Part shown: piece by piece, positions 44,737 through 53,269 of the stretch | Layout of the letters: the number at the start of each line of letters is the position of its first letter | How positions within the stretch are numbered: position 1 is the first letter of the stretch | Source: Kribbella capetownensis | GTDB taxonomy: Bacteria > Actinomycetota > Actinomycetes > Propionibacteriales > Kribbellaceae | DNA length: 64,000 bases | Assembly: GCF_004331485.1 (NCBI RefSeq) | Contig: NZ_SJKD01000002.1 | Coordinates: 186,001-250,000 of the forward strand | Direction of reading: 5' to 3' | Notes under the pieces: generated by a model | What the model saw: the letters and a program-made list of their open reading frames with translations, nothing else | Database searches by the model: none | Told to the model about the DNA's origin: nothing | Program-made: the position numbers and the translations under genes

Positions 44737-45240
44737 ATGAAGTCAGTGCTCCGTCGTGTCCTCATCCCCGTCGTCGCCGTCGTCGCCGGGCTGCTGCCCG
44801 CGGTCGTCGCCGTCGACCAGGCGTCCGCACTCACCAAGATGACGCACTCGCAGGCGACCGCGATCTTCAGCGCCGCCGGCATCACCTGGTCGTCCAGCGG
44901 TGGCTGCTCGGACTGGAACAACCCGACCTGTACGTCGTTCACGAACATCAACGACTCCACCGTGTACGGCGTACGCACTCTGAAGCAGGCGAGTGGCTGC
45001 GCCATCCGGATCACCGGCGGTACCGAGGTCGGCCACGCCAGCGGCACCTACAGCCACCGCAACGGCTACAAGGTCGATGTCGCGATCACGACCTGTGTGA
45101 CCAACTACGTGCACAACAACTTCACCCGGATCGCGGACCGCGGTGACGGCTATCCCCAGTGGCGCTCCGGTGCCGGCAACATCTACGCCAACGAAGGCAA
45201 CCACTGGGACATCACGTACTACAACTGCGGTGGCTGCTGA
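44737..45240 (+). CDS. Secreted M15-like (D-Ala-D-Ala carboxypeptidase fold) protein
   Basis: 167 residues. The signal peptide is MKSVLRRVLIPVVAVVAGLL (start ATG 44737, ribosome site GAGGAG 8 nt upstream; the GTG at 44728 is rejected). The mature part has the M15-type zinc set: H107 and D114 in SHRNGYKVD, and E153 with H156 in EGNHWDI. Several cysteines suggest disulfides outside the cell. This resembles small secreted hydrolases of the peptidase M15/CwlK type; peptidoglycan or another peptide substrate is possible. The C-terminus NCGGC is repeated in the DNA 62 bp downstream. Confidence 0.75.
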   Translation: MKSVLRRVLIPVVAVVAGLLPAVVAVDQASALTKMTHSQATAIFSAAGITWSSSGGCSDWNNPTCTSFTNINDSTVYGVRTLKQASGCAIRITGGTEVGHASGTYSHRNGYKVDVAITTCVTNYVHNNFTRIADRGDGYPQWRSGAGNIYANEGNHWDITYYNCGGC

Positions 45241-45241
45241 G
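45222..45241 (+). repeat. 20-bp repeat, first copy (end of the M15-like gene)
   Basis: CAACTGCGGTGGCTGCTGAG matches the second copy at 45284-45303 in 19 of 20 positions. It encodes the terminal NCGGC and stop. Confidence 0.8.
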
Positions 45242-45251
45242 TAGAACTGCA

Positions 45252-45270
45252 CGCAGCGCTCCGCGCTGCG
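45252..45270. terminator. Short GC hairpin after the M15-like gene
   Basis: CGCAGCGC, a 3-nt loop and GCGCTGCG. It lies between the two copies of the NCGGC-encoding repeat. Confidence 0.6.
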
Positions 45271-45283
45271 CTGGACAGGGAAG

Positions 45284-45303
45284 CAACTGCGGTGGTTGCT
45301 GAG
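45284..45303 (+). repeat. 20-bp repeat, second copy (non-coding)
   Basis: CAACTGCGGTGGTTGCTGAG; see the copy at 45222-45241. It would encode NCGGC-stop again but lies past the gene's stop codon. Confidence 0.8.
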
Positions 45304-45315
45304 CCTTTCGTCTGA

Positions 45316-45348
45316 CGGTTGCCTCGGGGGTTAGCCCCGGGGCAACCG
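45316..45348. terminator. Long hairpin terminator
   Basis: CGGTTGCC-t-CGGGG pairs with CCCCG-g-GGCAACCG around a 5-nt loop, 13 paired bases with one mismatch. It closes the LPMO/M15 unit. Confidence 0.85.
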
Positions 45349-45377
45349 TGGAGGGGTGGGGGACTAGGCTCTGCAGC

Positions 45378-45659
45378 GTGATCACTCTGCTCTCCGGCCA
45401 CACCGTGCTGGTGTTCGTCGGTATCCCCGTGCTGGTCATCGCGGTGGTGGCGCTGCTGGTCTTCGCGCCGTCGATCGCGAAGGGGCCGCGCTATCGCCCG
45501 GGCTTGTCCTGGTGGGCTCCACCGGTCTGGATCAATGGTCCGGCCGTGACCAAGCCGGACCCGGCCCATCTGCCCGAGCTGCCCGGTGCGCCGGGGACCC
45601 CCGCGACCGCCGGCACCGGCGTCGCCCGCACGACCGGAGGCGCAAGTGCCAGCTGGTGA
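45378..45659 (+). CDS. Small single-pass membrane protein
   Basis: 93 residues from a GTG at 45378. One hydrophobic helix (TVLVFVGIPVLVIAVVALLVF) is followed by a Pro/Trp-rich segment (GLSWWAPPVWING) and a Pro/Thr tail. A TAGGCT -10 box lies 7 nt before the start, suggesting a leaderless mRNA. It overlaps the DUF5130 gene by 14 bp, and this two-gene arrangement is widespread in actinobacteria (recollection). Function unknown. Confidence 0.75.
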   Translation: MITLLSGHTVLVFVGIPVLVIAVVALLVFAPSIAKGPRYRPGLSWWAPPVWINGPAVTKPDPAHLPELPGAPGTPATAGTGVARTTGGASASW

Positions 45660-46044
45660 CGCATTCACCCCTGACCAGCTCTACGACATCGAGCGCGCGG
45701 TCCGGCACGCCGAGGAGATCTCCGGCCTGCGCTTCTCCGTGTACGTCGGTGGAGCCGACTCCGAGACCCGCCCGTTCGCGCTGGAGCTGCTGAACGAGCT
45801 CGAGGACCCCGACCACACCGTCCTGGTGTACGTCGACCCGGCCGGGCGTCGCCTGGAGATCGTCACCGGAGCGCTCGCCAAGCGGCAGCTGTCGGACGCG
45901 GCAGCCGGTCTGGCCGCGCTGACGATGCAGACCTCTTTCGCCACAGGTGACCTGACCGGCGGTCTGGTCACCGGCGTCCAGCAGCTGGGCACGCACGCAC
46001 ACCAGCCGACGCTGCTGCACGCGAACGAGCCGCACAAGCAGTGA
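45646..46044 (+). CDS. DUF5130/TPM-domain-like protein
   Basis: 132 residues from a GTG preceded by GGAGGCGCAA. The sequence AFTPDQLYDIERAVRHAEEI, followed by alternating strands FSVYVGG and TVLVYVDPAGRRLEIVTG and a C-terminal helix, resembles the TPM fold (DUF5130). TPM proteins take part in membrane processes such as photosystem repair in plants or phosphatase activity; no activity can be assigned here. It overlaps the small membrane protein upstream by 14 bp and the GNAT gene downstream by 4 nt. Confidence 0.72.
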   Translation: MPAGDAFTPDQLYDIERAVRHAEEISGLRFSVYVGGADSETRPFALELLNELEDPDHTVLVYVDPAGRRLEIVTGALAKRQLSDAAAGLAALTMQTSFATGDLTGGLVTGVQQLGTHAHQPTLLHANEPHKQ

Positions 46045-46637
46045 GCCCGGCGCTCCAGCCACGCCGGATCGAGCTGGGCGACGTCGTACTGCGTCCGTTC
46101 GTCCTGTCGGACGAAGCCGCGGTGGCCGACGCCCTGCGCGACCCGGACATCCTGCGCTGGACCGGAGGTACTGCGGTGATCCGCACTCCGGCGGAGCTGC
46201 GCGCCAGGCGGTGGCTCGAGCCCCGGATCGACGGCTGGGCACGTGGTAGCGCGGTGTTCGCCATCGCAGACGCCGCGACCGACCAGGTGCTGGGGAACGT
46301 GGCGGTCCGGGACGTCAACCGGGTGCCGGACCAGGCAGTCGTCACCTACTGGGTCAACCCCTCGGCGCGCGGCCGCAGGCTCGGCGCCCGTGCCCTGAAC
46401 GCGGCGGCCCGATGGGCATTCGCGTCGGACGGTCTCCGGCTGCATCGCCTCTCGCTGGACCACTCGCTGGTCAACGAAGGCTCATGCCGGGTCGCGACCC
46501 GGGCGGGATTCCAGCTGGAAGGGATCATGCGGGACTACTTCGTCGAGGCGAACGGAGAGCGTCACGACTCACACCTGCACGCGCGGCTCGCGACCGATCC
46601 GCCGCCTCAGCTGCCCGGAGCGGCCGCCGGCTCGTAG
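46041..46637 (+). CDS. GNAT acetyltransferase (RimJ/RimL type)
   Basis: 198 residues from a GTG that overlaps the previous stop by 4 nt. LRPFVLSDEAAVADAL at the N-terminus, the acetyl-CoA segment VNPSARGRRLGARALNAAARWAF (codons ~110-132), LSLDHSLVNEGSCRVATRAGF and the final GERHDSHLHARL define the RimJ/RimL N-acetyltransferase branch. Targets of such proteins are ribosomal N-termini or small molecules; here unknown. The last 31 bp overlap the 3' end of a convergent gene. Confidence 0.88.
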   Translation: MSPALQPRRIELGDVVLRPFVLSDEAAVADALRDPDILRWTGGTAVIRTPAELRARRWLEPRIDGWARGSAVFAIADAATDQVLGNVAVRDVNRVPDQAVVTYWVNPSARGRRLGARALNAAARWAFASDGLRLHRLSLDHSLVNEGSCRVATRAGFQLEGIMRDYFVEANGERHDSHLHARLATDPPPQLPGAAAGS

Positions 46638-47365
46638 GTCGGACAGGCGGGGTTGCTGTACGCCTTCTGGGTCTTCGGCGCGGAGCACAGGTCGAGGACC
46701 TGCTCCGACGATGCGCCTGGGCCCAGGTAGACGACCCAGCTGTCCGTGATCGGCTCCATGGAACTGTCTGCGAGGCCGGGGTACTGACCGTTGACCAGCA
46801 TGGCCTTGGCCGGCACACCAGCCGCGATGAGCGTGGCCGCCGTACCCTTCGCGAGCTTGTCGGCCTCCAGGCCGACGTCGGTCGGGTACTTGTCGAGGAC
46901 CGCGATCCACTGACCGCGTTTGAAGGCCGGCGAGGTCGGCCCGGTGTTAACTGCCGGCGTACTCGCGCGGGTCTTCGGTGCCGGCGTGCTCGGCGGCGGC
47001 TTGCGATCCGCCTTGGCCGTGCCGGCCGACGGCTCCGGATCCGGACTCGGTGTCGCAACACCGTCGGCCGGAGCGGCGGCGCCGTTCGGTACGGCACCTG
47101 TCCGCAGACCGTCGTCGGTCGTCGGCCCGGTCGATCCCCGCGTCAGGATGAACGCGAACACAGCGAGCATCGCGGCCGCGGCCACGATCGACGCGCCGAT
47201 GGCGCTGTGCGACCGCTGGGCCTTCCGCGGCTGCTCCGCGGGGGTCTCGCGGTGCCGTGAAGGGTTGTGTTGTCTCCGTGCTGCCCGGGCGGGCGGCCTG
47301 CGGTGATCCACGGGTGTCACGGCACGGGTTCCTCCCCACAGTTTCCCCGCAATCGGCTGATTCAC
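46607..47365 (-). CDS. Single-pass membrane protein with C-terminal SPOR-like domain
   Basis: 252 residues. A basic N-terminus (~55 residues, many Arg) leads into one helix (AIGASIVAAAAMLAVFAFIL), then a Pro/Ser/Ala-rich linker (~75-145) and a ~90-residue C-terminal domain beginning GQWIAVLDKYPTDVGLEADK with VPAKAMLVNGQYPGLAD, which reads like a SPOR/sporulation-related repeat domain that binds denuded peptidoglycan. Topology would put that domain outside the membrane. The assignment to SPOR is tentative. The 3' end overlaps the GNAT gene by 31 bp. The 191 bp upstream (47366-47556) hold no gene. Confidence 0.68.
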   Translation of the reverse strand: MNQPIAGKLWGGTRAVTPVDHRRPPARAARRQHNPSRHRETPAEQPRKAQRSHSAIGASIVAAAAMLAVFAFILTRGSTGPTTDDGLRTGAVPNGAAAPADGVATPSPDPEPSAGTAKADRKPPPSTPAPKTRASTPAVNTGPTSPAFKRGQWIAVLDKYPTDVGLEADKLAKGTAATLIAAGVPAKAMLVNGQYPGLADSSMEPITDSWVVYLGPGASSEQVLDLCSAPKTQKAYSNPACPTYEPAAAPGS

Positions 47366-47556
47366 CCGCAGCTTAAACCGAACCAGCGAGTAAGTGAGTC
47401 TTCTTCAGGCGGCGAGAATCTCCTTCCGCACAAGGGACAGCGGTCCGCGCACGCGTCCTCACGATGCGCCGACGAACAATCGTTTGACCTTTACCGATGG
47501 CGTTCGGACTACCACAGTCCGGACACAGCAAGGCCGGATCATCAAGCCCTTGGTCG

Positions 47557-48336
47557 TCAGAAGGTGGTCTTGGCCAGACCGCCGTCGACCAGGATGTTCT
47601 GACCGGTGATGTAGCCGGCGTGCGTGCTGCACAGGAAGGCGCAGGTCGCACCGAGCTCCTCCGGCCGGCCGAATCGGCGGGCCGGGTGCTCGGCGACCCG
47701 GCGCTCGTACTCGTCCTCCACTGGGCGACCCGTCTGCTTCGCCAGGAACGCGCTGGTGACCTTCATGCGGTCGGTGGCGAACGGTCCAGGCAGCAGATTG
47801 TTGATGGTCACGTTGTGCTGACTGTGCTCGTTGGCGATGGTCGACACGAACGCCGTCAGTCCACCGCGCGCGGTGTTGCACAGCTGATGGATGGCGTTCG
47901 GCACCCGCATACCCATCGTGGTGATGTTGATGATCCGGCCGAACCGCTGAGCGATCATCGCGTCGAGGGTCGCCCGCATCATCTCGATCGGCGAGAGCAT
48001 CACCGCCTGAACGACGTCGACGAACTCGTCGTGGGTGAAGTCACGGAAGTCGCCCATCGGACCGCCGCCGCTGTTGTTGACCAGGATGTCGAGGTGGGGG
48101 GTGGCGGCCAGGGCTTCGGCGCGACCCTCGGCCGTGCTGATATCCGCTGGCACGGCGGTCACGGAGACGCCGGTCTCCGTGCGCAGCGCCATGGCGGTGC
48201 GCTCGAGAACATCCGGACGCCGGGCAACGATCGTCAGGTCGACGCCCTCCCGGGCCAGCGCCAGCGCAATGGCTCGCCCGAGCCCTTCGCTGGCACCGCT
48301 GACCAGCGCCCTGCGCCCACGGATGCCGAGGTTCAT
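47557..48336 (-). CDS. SDR-fold oxidoreductase lacking the Tyr-x3-Lys pair
   Basis: 259 residues. The Rossmann start VSGASEGLGRAIALALA, the LDILVNNSGGGP motif and the C-terminal GYITGQNILVDGG are SDR-like, but the catalytic YxxxK position reads C153-NTA-R157 (LCNTARGGL), and the serine strand is NITTMGM. A subset of SDR proteins with NTAR/NGAR in place of YxxxK exists (recollection), for which the chemistry is unclear. NAD(P) binding should be intact, so it may use another residue or act as a binding protein. It is monocistronic. Confidence 0.83.
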   Translation of the reverse strand: MNLGIRGRRALVSGASEGLGRAIALALAREGVDLTIVARRPDVLERTAMALRTETGVSVTAVPADISTAEGRAEALAATPHLDILVNNSGGGPMGDFRDFTHDEFVDVVQAVMLSPIEMMRATLDAMIAQRFGRIINITTMGMRVPNAIHQLCNTARGGLTAFVSTIANEHSQHNVTINNLLPGPFATDRMKVTSAFLAKQTGRPVEDEYERRVAEHPARRFGRPEELGATCAFLCSTHAGYITGQNILVDGGLAKTTF

Positions 48337-48458
48337 CGCTCGGGTCTCCTCCCTTGCGCTGCACCAGCACGGATCGAGGACCCCAAGCTAGGAAATGTTA
48401 GGTCTGAAGTCAATAGAATCGATATTTTAAGCCAAAATCTTTCGATGCGGATGTGCGG

Positions 48459-48989
48459 TCAGGTTCCGGAGGGGATGCCGTCGAGTTTGGGCTGCGGCCG
48501 AGTGTCGAGGGCGTCGTCGAGCCAGGCGTCGATGTCGACACCGGCGCCGAGGATGTGAGTCACGTACGACGCACGCTCGTGGCTGAGCACCTCTTGTTCC
48601 CAGACACACGCACCCGCTCCGATCGGGGCCGGGCGCAGGTCGTCGGCCTCCATACCGCTGAAGATGCTGAGCCGGGACTGGAAGTCCTTCGCCCAGCTCT
48701 GGACGACGAGGTACATCGCGTCGTCGCCCAGATGCAGCACGACCACGGCCAGACCGAGCGCGCCCATCGCGTCGTCGAACTCGAGTTGCCGGGTGGCGGT
48801 GGCCTGGGCGACCTCCACCATGTGGTCGTCCCACTGCCGTCCGCGCGCGGTGATCACGTACGGCTTCACCAGCCGGTGTGGGTACCGCCAGGGCATCAGC
48901 GGCGTGACAGGGCGCGGACGGTACGCCTCTGCGAGTCCGGTCAGCGCAACGGCTGCCGCACCGGCCAGGGCGGGGTCAGAAGCGGGCAC
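48459..48989 (-). CDS. Uncharacterised conserved-looking protein
   Basis: About 176 residues from the GTG at 48989. That start is preferred to the GTG at 49022 because 49025-49060 is the terminator of pepN and because a TAGAAC box lies 7 nt before 48989. The sequence has [20 protein letters not shown] and a central hydrophobic [20 protein letters not shown]; no cofactor motif, signal peptide or membrane segment is apparent. I do not recognise the family. Codon use is normal for the window and the frame has good third-position GC, supporting a real gene. The 122-bp gap to the SDR gene is AT-rich. Confidence 0.6.
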   Translation of the reverse strand: MPASDPALAGAAAVALTGLAEAYRPRPVTPLMPWRYPHRLVKPYVITARGRQWDDHMVEVAQATATRQLEFDDAMGALGLAVVVLHLGDDAMYLVVQSWAKDFQSRLSIFSGMEADDLRPAPIGAGACVWEQEVLSHERASYVTHILGAGVDIDAWLDDALDTRPQPKLDGIPSGT

Positions 48990-49024
48990 CCCATCAGTTC
49001 TACAGGTCACCAGGCCGACCACGA

Positions 49025-49060
49025 CAGCGCCGGCCTCACATCGCAGTGAGGCCGGCGCTG
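49025..49060. terminator. Terminator of pepN
   Basis: A perfect 15-bp stem (CAGCGCCGGCCTCAC with GTGAGGCCGGCGCTG) and 6-nt loop, beginning 14 bp after the pepN stop on the minus strand. Confidence 0.92.
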
Positions 49061-49074
49061 TGCGGGTGGACGGG

Positions 49075-51645
49075 TCAGCCGACGTCGCGCGCCTGGGCCG
49101 CGATCGCGCGGGTCAGGTCGGCCTGGGCCTCGGTGACGTAGCGGAGCGTCGGGGCGTCGACCGACGACGACTCCGCCGACAGCCACCCGGTGAGCGCGTC
49201 CAGGGTGGACTGCTCCGGGAGGTGCCGCGGCGACAGGTAGACCAGCACGTTCTCGCCCATCGACGAGCCGAGGCGGGTGTAGACGTCCTTGGCCGCGCTC
49301 AGGTACTTCTCGACGTACGGCCGGAGCAGGTCCTCCTGGCCCGGCTGCTGGAAGCCGAGGATGGTCCGGAACTGCGTCTCGTTCGGGGTGTCCCCGGACT
49401 CGACCGCGATCCGCCAGGCCTCTTCCTTGGCCTCGGCGGTCGGCCGTGCTGCCCGCGCCTGAGCCGCACGCTCGCCACCGGTGATGGTGGTGTCGCGGGT
49501 CAGCTCGTCGTCGATCTCGGCCGCGTCGATCCGGCCCAGCCGGGCCAGCGCGACGATCAGTGTCCAGCGCAGGTCGGTGTCAACGACCAGACCGGGCGGC
49601 AGGTCGCGGTCGTCCAGCCACGCCGTCAGCCGGTCCGTGCCGGCGTCGGAGAACACCGCCGAGCTGTAGGCCCGGGCGAACGCGAGCTGGTGGTCGCTGC
49701 CCGACTCGGCGTCGGCGAGCAGACTCGCCAGCGTCTCCTCGAACTGCGTCCGCAGCGCCGGCCGGTTCGCCGGGGCGGCGTACAGGTTGATCGCACTCGT
49801 CGCTTGCGACAGCAGGGACCGTACGCCGGTCAGGTCGGTCTCGGCGCGGATGCCGCGCAGCACGATGCCGACGTACTGGCTGGCCGGCATCTCCGCGTCG
49901 CGGGTCATGTCCCACGTCGCACCCCAGGCCAGTGCCCGCGGCAGCGACTCGGACAGCTGGTCGATCGACTCGACCAGAGTGGCCCGGGACCGCTCGTCCA
50001 GGCGGATCTTGGCGTAGGTGAGGTCGTCGTCGTTCAGCAGCACCAGGTCCGGCTGCGTCGCGCCGGTCAGCTCGGGCAGCTCGGTGCGCGGCCCGTCGAT
50101 GTCCACCTCGAAACGCTCGGTGCGGACCAGTCCGTCGTCGGTCCGGCGGTACAGCCCCACCGCCAGCCGGTGCGGCCGCAGTACCGGGAACTTCTCCGTC
50201 GCGGTCTGCTCGATCGCGAACGACGTGAACGCACCCTCGGAGTCCACGGCGAAGTCGGCCCGCAGCGTGTTCACCCCGGCGGTCCGCAGCCAGCGCTCGG
50301 TCCAGTCGTCCAGGTCGCGGCCGGACGCTTTCTCCAGCGGCTTCAGCAGGTCGGTCAGCTCGGTGTTGCCGAACGCGTGGTCGGCGAAGTACTCCTTCAG
50401 CGCGGTGATGAAGGTGTCCTCGCCGACGAACGCGACCAGCTGCCGCAGCGTGGACGCGCCCTTGGCGTAGGTGATGCCGTCGAAGTTCACCTCGACCGCG
50501 TGGAAGTCGACCATGTCGGCTGCGATCGGGTGCGTCGAGGGCAGCTGGTCCTGCCGGTAGGCCCAGTTCTTCCGTGCGTTGCAGAACGTCGTCCAGGCAC
50601 CGGCGTACTTCGTCGTCGCCACCGCCTGCGCCCAGTGGCTGGCCCACTCGGCGAACGACTCGTTCAGCCACAGGTCGTCCCACCAGGTCATCGTGACCAG
50701 GTCGCCGAACCACATGTGCGCCAGCTCGTGCAGCACGGTGTTGGCGCGGCTCTCCATCTCCGCGTGGGTGGTGCGGCTGCGGAACAGGTACTCGTCCCGC
50801 AGCGTCACGCAGCCGGCGTTCTCCATCGCGCCCATGTTGTACTCCGGCACGAACGCCTGGTCGTACTTGTGGAACGGGTACGGCGTACCGAACGCCTTCT
50901 CGTACAGCTCGAAGCCCTGCTTGGTCACCTCGAACAGGTCGTCGATGTCCAGTGCTTCCTTCAGCGACGGACGGCACAGCAGCGAGAGCGGGTACGACCC
51001 GTGCGGGCCTTCGTACACGTCGGTGACGACGTGGTACGGCCCGGCCACGACAGCCGTGATGTACGTCGAGATCCGCTCGGTCGGCGGGAACTCCCAGCGG
51101 GCCAGCTCCTCGCCGTTCTCACCCTCGCACGGCGTCGGCTCGGGGGCCGGAGCGTTCGAGATGACGACCCAGCGGGCCGGTGCGGAGACGGTGAAAGTGA
51201 AAGGGGCCTTGAGGTCCGGCTGCTCGAAGGTGGCGAACACCCGGCGGGCGTCCGGCACCTCGAACTGGGTGTAGAGGTAGGTCTCCTTGTCGGCCGGGTC
51301 GACCGAGCGGTGCAGCCCTTCACCGGTCCGCGAGTACAGGCAGTCGGCGACCACGCGGAGCTCATTGCGCTCGGCCAGCCCGTCCAGCTGGATCCGCGCG
51401 CCGTCGTACACCGTGTCCGGATCGAGCGCGCGGCCGTTGAGCGTCACCTCGCGGACCTTCTCCGCGATCAGGTCGGCGAAGCTGCTCGCGCCCGCCTCGG
51501 CGGCGAACGTGATGGTGGTCACCGACGGGTACGTCGGGGCGCCACTCGGGGCGTTGGACAGGTCCAGCTCGATCGCGTAGCTCACGTCGCTGACCACGCC
51601 CGCACGGGTACGCGCTTCGTCGCGCGTCAGGTTGGTTCCAGGCAT
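49075..51645 (-). CDS. pepN: Aminopeptidase N (M1 family)
   Basis: 856 residues, full length. The exopeptidase motif GAMEN occurs in NMGAMENAG and the zinc site is [10 protein letters not shown] with E329 in WLNESFAE (H306, E307, H310, E329). The C-terminal half is the helical domain of M1 enzymes. It trims neutral and basic N-terminal residues in cytosolic peptide turnover. It is divergent from the DsbA-fold gene; in M. tuberculosis pepN (Rv2467) lies beside the homologues of the following three conserved genes (from memory), so the order is conserved. Confidence 0.97.
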   Translation of the reverse strand: MPGTNLTRDEARTRAGVVSDVSYAIELDLSNAPSGAPTYPSVTTITFAAEAGASSFADLIAEKVREVTLNGRALDPDTVYDGARIQLDGLAERNELRVVADCLYSRTGEGLHRSVDPADKETYLYTQFEVPDARRVFATFEQPDLKAPFTFTVSAPARWVVISNAPAPEPTPCEGENGEELARWEFPPTERISTYITAVVAGPYHVVTDVYEGPHGSYPLSLLCRPSLKEALDIDDLFEVTKQGFELYEKAFGTPYPFHKYDQAFVPEYNMGAMENAGCVTLRDEYLFRSRTTHAEMESRANTVLHELAHMWFGDLVTMTWWDDLWLNESFAEWASHWAQAVATTKYAGAWTTFCNARKNWAYRQDQLPSTHPIAADMVDFHAVEVNFDGITYAKGASTLRQLVAFVGEDTFITALKEYFADHAFGNTELTDLLKPLEKASGRDLDDWTERWLRTAGVNTLRADFAVDSEGAFTSFAIEQTATEKFPVLRPHRLAVGLYRRTDDGLVRTERFEVDIDGPRTELPELTGATQPDLVLLNDDDLTYAKIRLDERSRATLVESIDQLSESLPRALAWGATWDMTRDAEMPASQYVGIVLRGIRAETDLTGVRSLLSQATSAINLYAAPANRPALRTQFEETLASLLADAESGSDHQLAFARAYSSAVFSDAGTDRLTAWLDDRDLPPGLVVDTDLRWTLIVALARLGRIDAAEIDDELTRDTTITGGERAAQARAARPTAEAKEEAWRIAVESGDTPNETQFRTILGFQQPGQEDLLRPYVEKYLSAAKDVYTRLGSSMGENVLVYLSPRHLPEQSTLDALTGWLSAESSSVDAPTLRYVTEAQADLTRAIAAQARDVG

Positions 51646-51753
51646 GTCGGCATCCTATGCACCTGGCTCCAGGCTTCGCCGACGGTTTCCCCGCGACATT
51701 GCGTATGGATACCAAACCGGTGCCTGATTGTTCGATTTTGTATGATCGAGAAC

Positions 51754-52368
51754 ATGACTGCCCCCGCCGATTTCTGGTTCGACCCGGCCTGCCCCTGGGC
51801 CTGGATGACGTCTCGCTGGATGCTCGAGGTCGAGCAAGTCCGGGATGTGAAGACGACCTGGCACGTGATGAGCCTGGCCGTCCTGAACGATGGCCGCGAC
51901 TATCTGGACGACAAGTACAAGAGCTTCCTGACCAACGCCTGGGGTCCGGTCCGCGTGCTGATCGCGGCCGAGCAGGCGCACGGCAACGAGGTGCTGCTGC
52001 CGTTATACACCGCGCTCGGCAAGCGGATCCACATCGAGGGCCGCGGCATCGACGACGGCAAGGGTGACGTGGTCAAGGAGGCCTTGGCCGAGGTCGGCCT
52101 GCCCGCGTCGCTGATCGAGGCCGCCGACACCGACAAGTACGACGACGCGCTGAAGAAGTCTCACCACGCCGGCATGGACCAGGTCGGGATGGAGGTCGGT
52201 ACGCCGGTGATCTCTGTCGAGGGCACCGCGTTCTTCGGCCCTGTCGTCACGCCTGCTCCGAAGGGCGAGGCGGCCGGCAAGCTCTGGGACGGCGTCCGCC
52301 TGGTGGCCGGCACCGAGGGTTTCTTCGAGATCAAGCGCACCCGCGACCGGGGCCCGATCTTCGACTGA
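51754..52368 (+). CDS. DsbA-fold mycothiol-dependent nitroreductase-like protein (Rv2466c family)
   Basis: 204 residues. [18 protein letters not shown] at the N-terminus, [15 protein letters not shown] and [17 protein letters not shown] match the Rv2466c family of DsbA-like oxidoreductases, which in M. tuberculosis use mycothiol to reduce nitro-drugs and reactive species. The active site here is C13-P-W-A16; as I recall Rv2466c has CPWC, so the resolving cysteine seems to be lost and mycothiol would be the only thiol partner. A TATGAT -10 box ends 7 nt before the ATG, so the mRNA is likely leaderless. Confidence 0.9.
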   Translation: MTAPADFWFDPACPWAWMTSRWMLEVEQVRDVKTTWHVMSLAVLNDGRDYLDDKYKSFLTNAWGPVRVLIAAEQAHGNEVLLPLYTALGKRIHIEGRGIDDGKGDVVKEALAEVGLPASLIEAADTDKYDDALKKSHHAGMDQVGMEVGTPVISVEGTAFFGPVVTPAPKGEAAGKLWDGVRLVAGTEGFFEIKRTRDRGPIFD

Positions 52369-52379
52369 TTCGGTCTGTG

Positions 52380-52394
52380 ATTCAAGGCTTGAAT
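52380..52394. promoter_or_regulatory. Perfect 15-bp dyad, candidate operator
   Basis: ATTCAAG-g-CTTGAAT lies between the DsbA-fold gene and the beta-lactamase-like gene, 14 bp before the latter's first ATG. It could be an operator or a weak terminator. Confidence 0.45.
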
Positions 52395-52407
52395 TCGCCC
52401 CGCCCGG

Positions 52408-53253
52408 ATGGTGAAGGTTGCTCACCAAACAATCCTCCCAGCGGTGAGTAGGTACCAGATGACGTTGCGTGACGAGCTTCCCGAGACCGTGGCCGTGCCC
52501 CCGGGACTGACAGCGGGGATCGCTGTCTTCGACCGCGGGACCGGGCAGTTCGTCCAGCAACAGAACGCCGACCATCAGTTCCGGTCGGCGTCGGTGGTGA
52601 AGCTGCTGATCGTGCTCGACCTGCTCTGGGACAGCGGACCGGCGTACGACGTACCGGCTGAGGATCGGGCGCGGCTCGAGGTGATGCTGCGCAGCAGTGA
52701 CGACGACGCGGCCAGCTACTACTGGGATCACCTCGGTGGTGCCGGCCTCGTCGAGAGGATGGTCCGGCGGCTCGGGCTGACCCACACGGCCGGGCCGCCG
52801 GCCACGCACCCGGGCTTCTGGGGCTACGTCTCGATCACCGCCGCGGACACGGTCCGGATCTATCGCCACATCCTCGACGAGGCTCCGGCGCCGGTGCGCG
52901 AGTACGTGATGGGTCTGCTGCATGAGCCGACCCGTCTCGGCACCGACGGCTTCGACCAGTACTTCGGGATCGCGTCGGTCTTCGACCCGGACTTCAGCAT
53001 CAAGCAGGGCTGGTCCGGATTCCTCGGCTCGAGCGGCTACGGCTCCGACAAGGCCAAGCCGGTCGACGTTCCGCTGGATCTGGTGAGCGAGGCACTGCAC
53101 ACCACCGGGACGGTCGGGGCGGACGATCGCAGCATCGTGGCGGTGTTCACCCTGCACCAGCGCGGAACGCAGTACGACAAGGCCTACACCGACGTGACGG
53201 CGCTGACCGCGGCGCTGACCGTGCCGGGCGGCGTACGGCGGACCGCCAGCTGA
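52408..53253 (+). CDS. Serine beta-lactamase/penicillin-binding-like hydrolase
   Basis: 281 residues if started at the first ATG; the ATG at 52459 is a good alternative (264 residues). The SxxK tetrad is present in RSASVVKLLI, a second motif may be SSDDDAAS, and the KTG-equivalent is KQGWSG. This is the class-A beta-lactamase fold, but the triad variants and absence of a signal peptide argue against a periplasmic-type lactamase; a cytosolic or unusual serine hydrolase is possible. It sits between two genes that are neighbours in M. tuberculosis, so it is probably an insertion in that block. Confidence 0.75.
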   Translation: MVKVAHQTILPAVSRYQMTLRDELPETVAVPPGLTAGIAVFDRGTGQFVQQQNADHQFRSASVVKLLIVLDLLWDSGPAYDVPAEDRARLEVMLRSSDDDAASYYWDHLGGAGLVERMVRRLGLTHTAGPPATHPGFWGYVSITAADTVRIYRHILDEAPAPVREYVMGLLHEPTRLGTDGFDQYFGIASVFDPDFSIKQGWSGFLGSSGYGSDKAKPVDVPLDLVSEALHTTGTVGADDRSIVAVFTLHQRGTQYDKAYTDVTALTAALTVPGGVRRTAS

Positions 53254-53269
53254 TGCGAGACTTCTGGCC

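Noticed and set aside
48664..51750. Very long plus-strand frame antisense to pepN, joined to the DsbA-like gene
   Set aside because: pepN on the minus strand has complete HEXXH and GAMEN motifs; only the final 204 codons of the plus frame (from 51754) are real.
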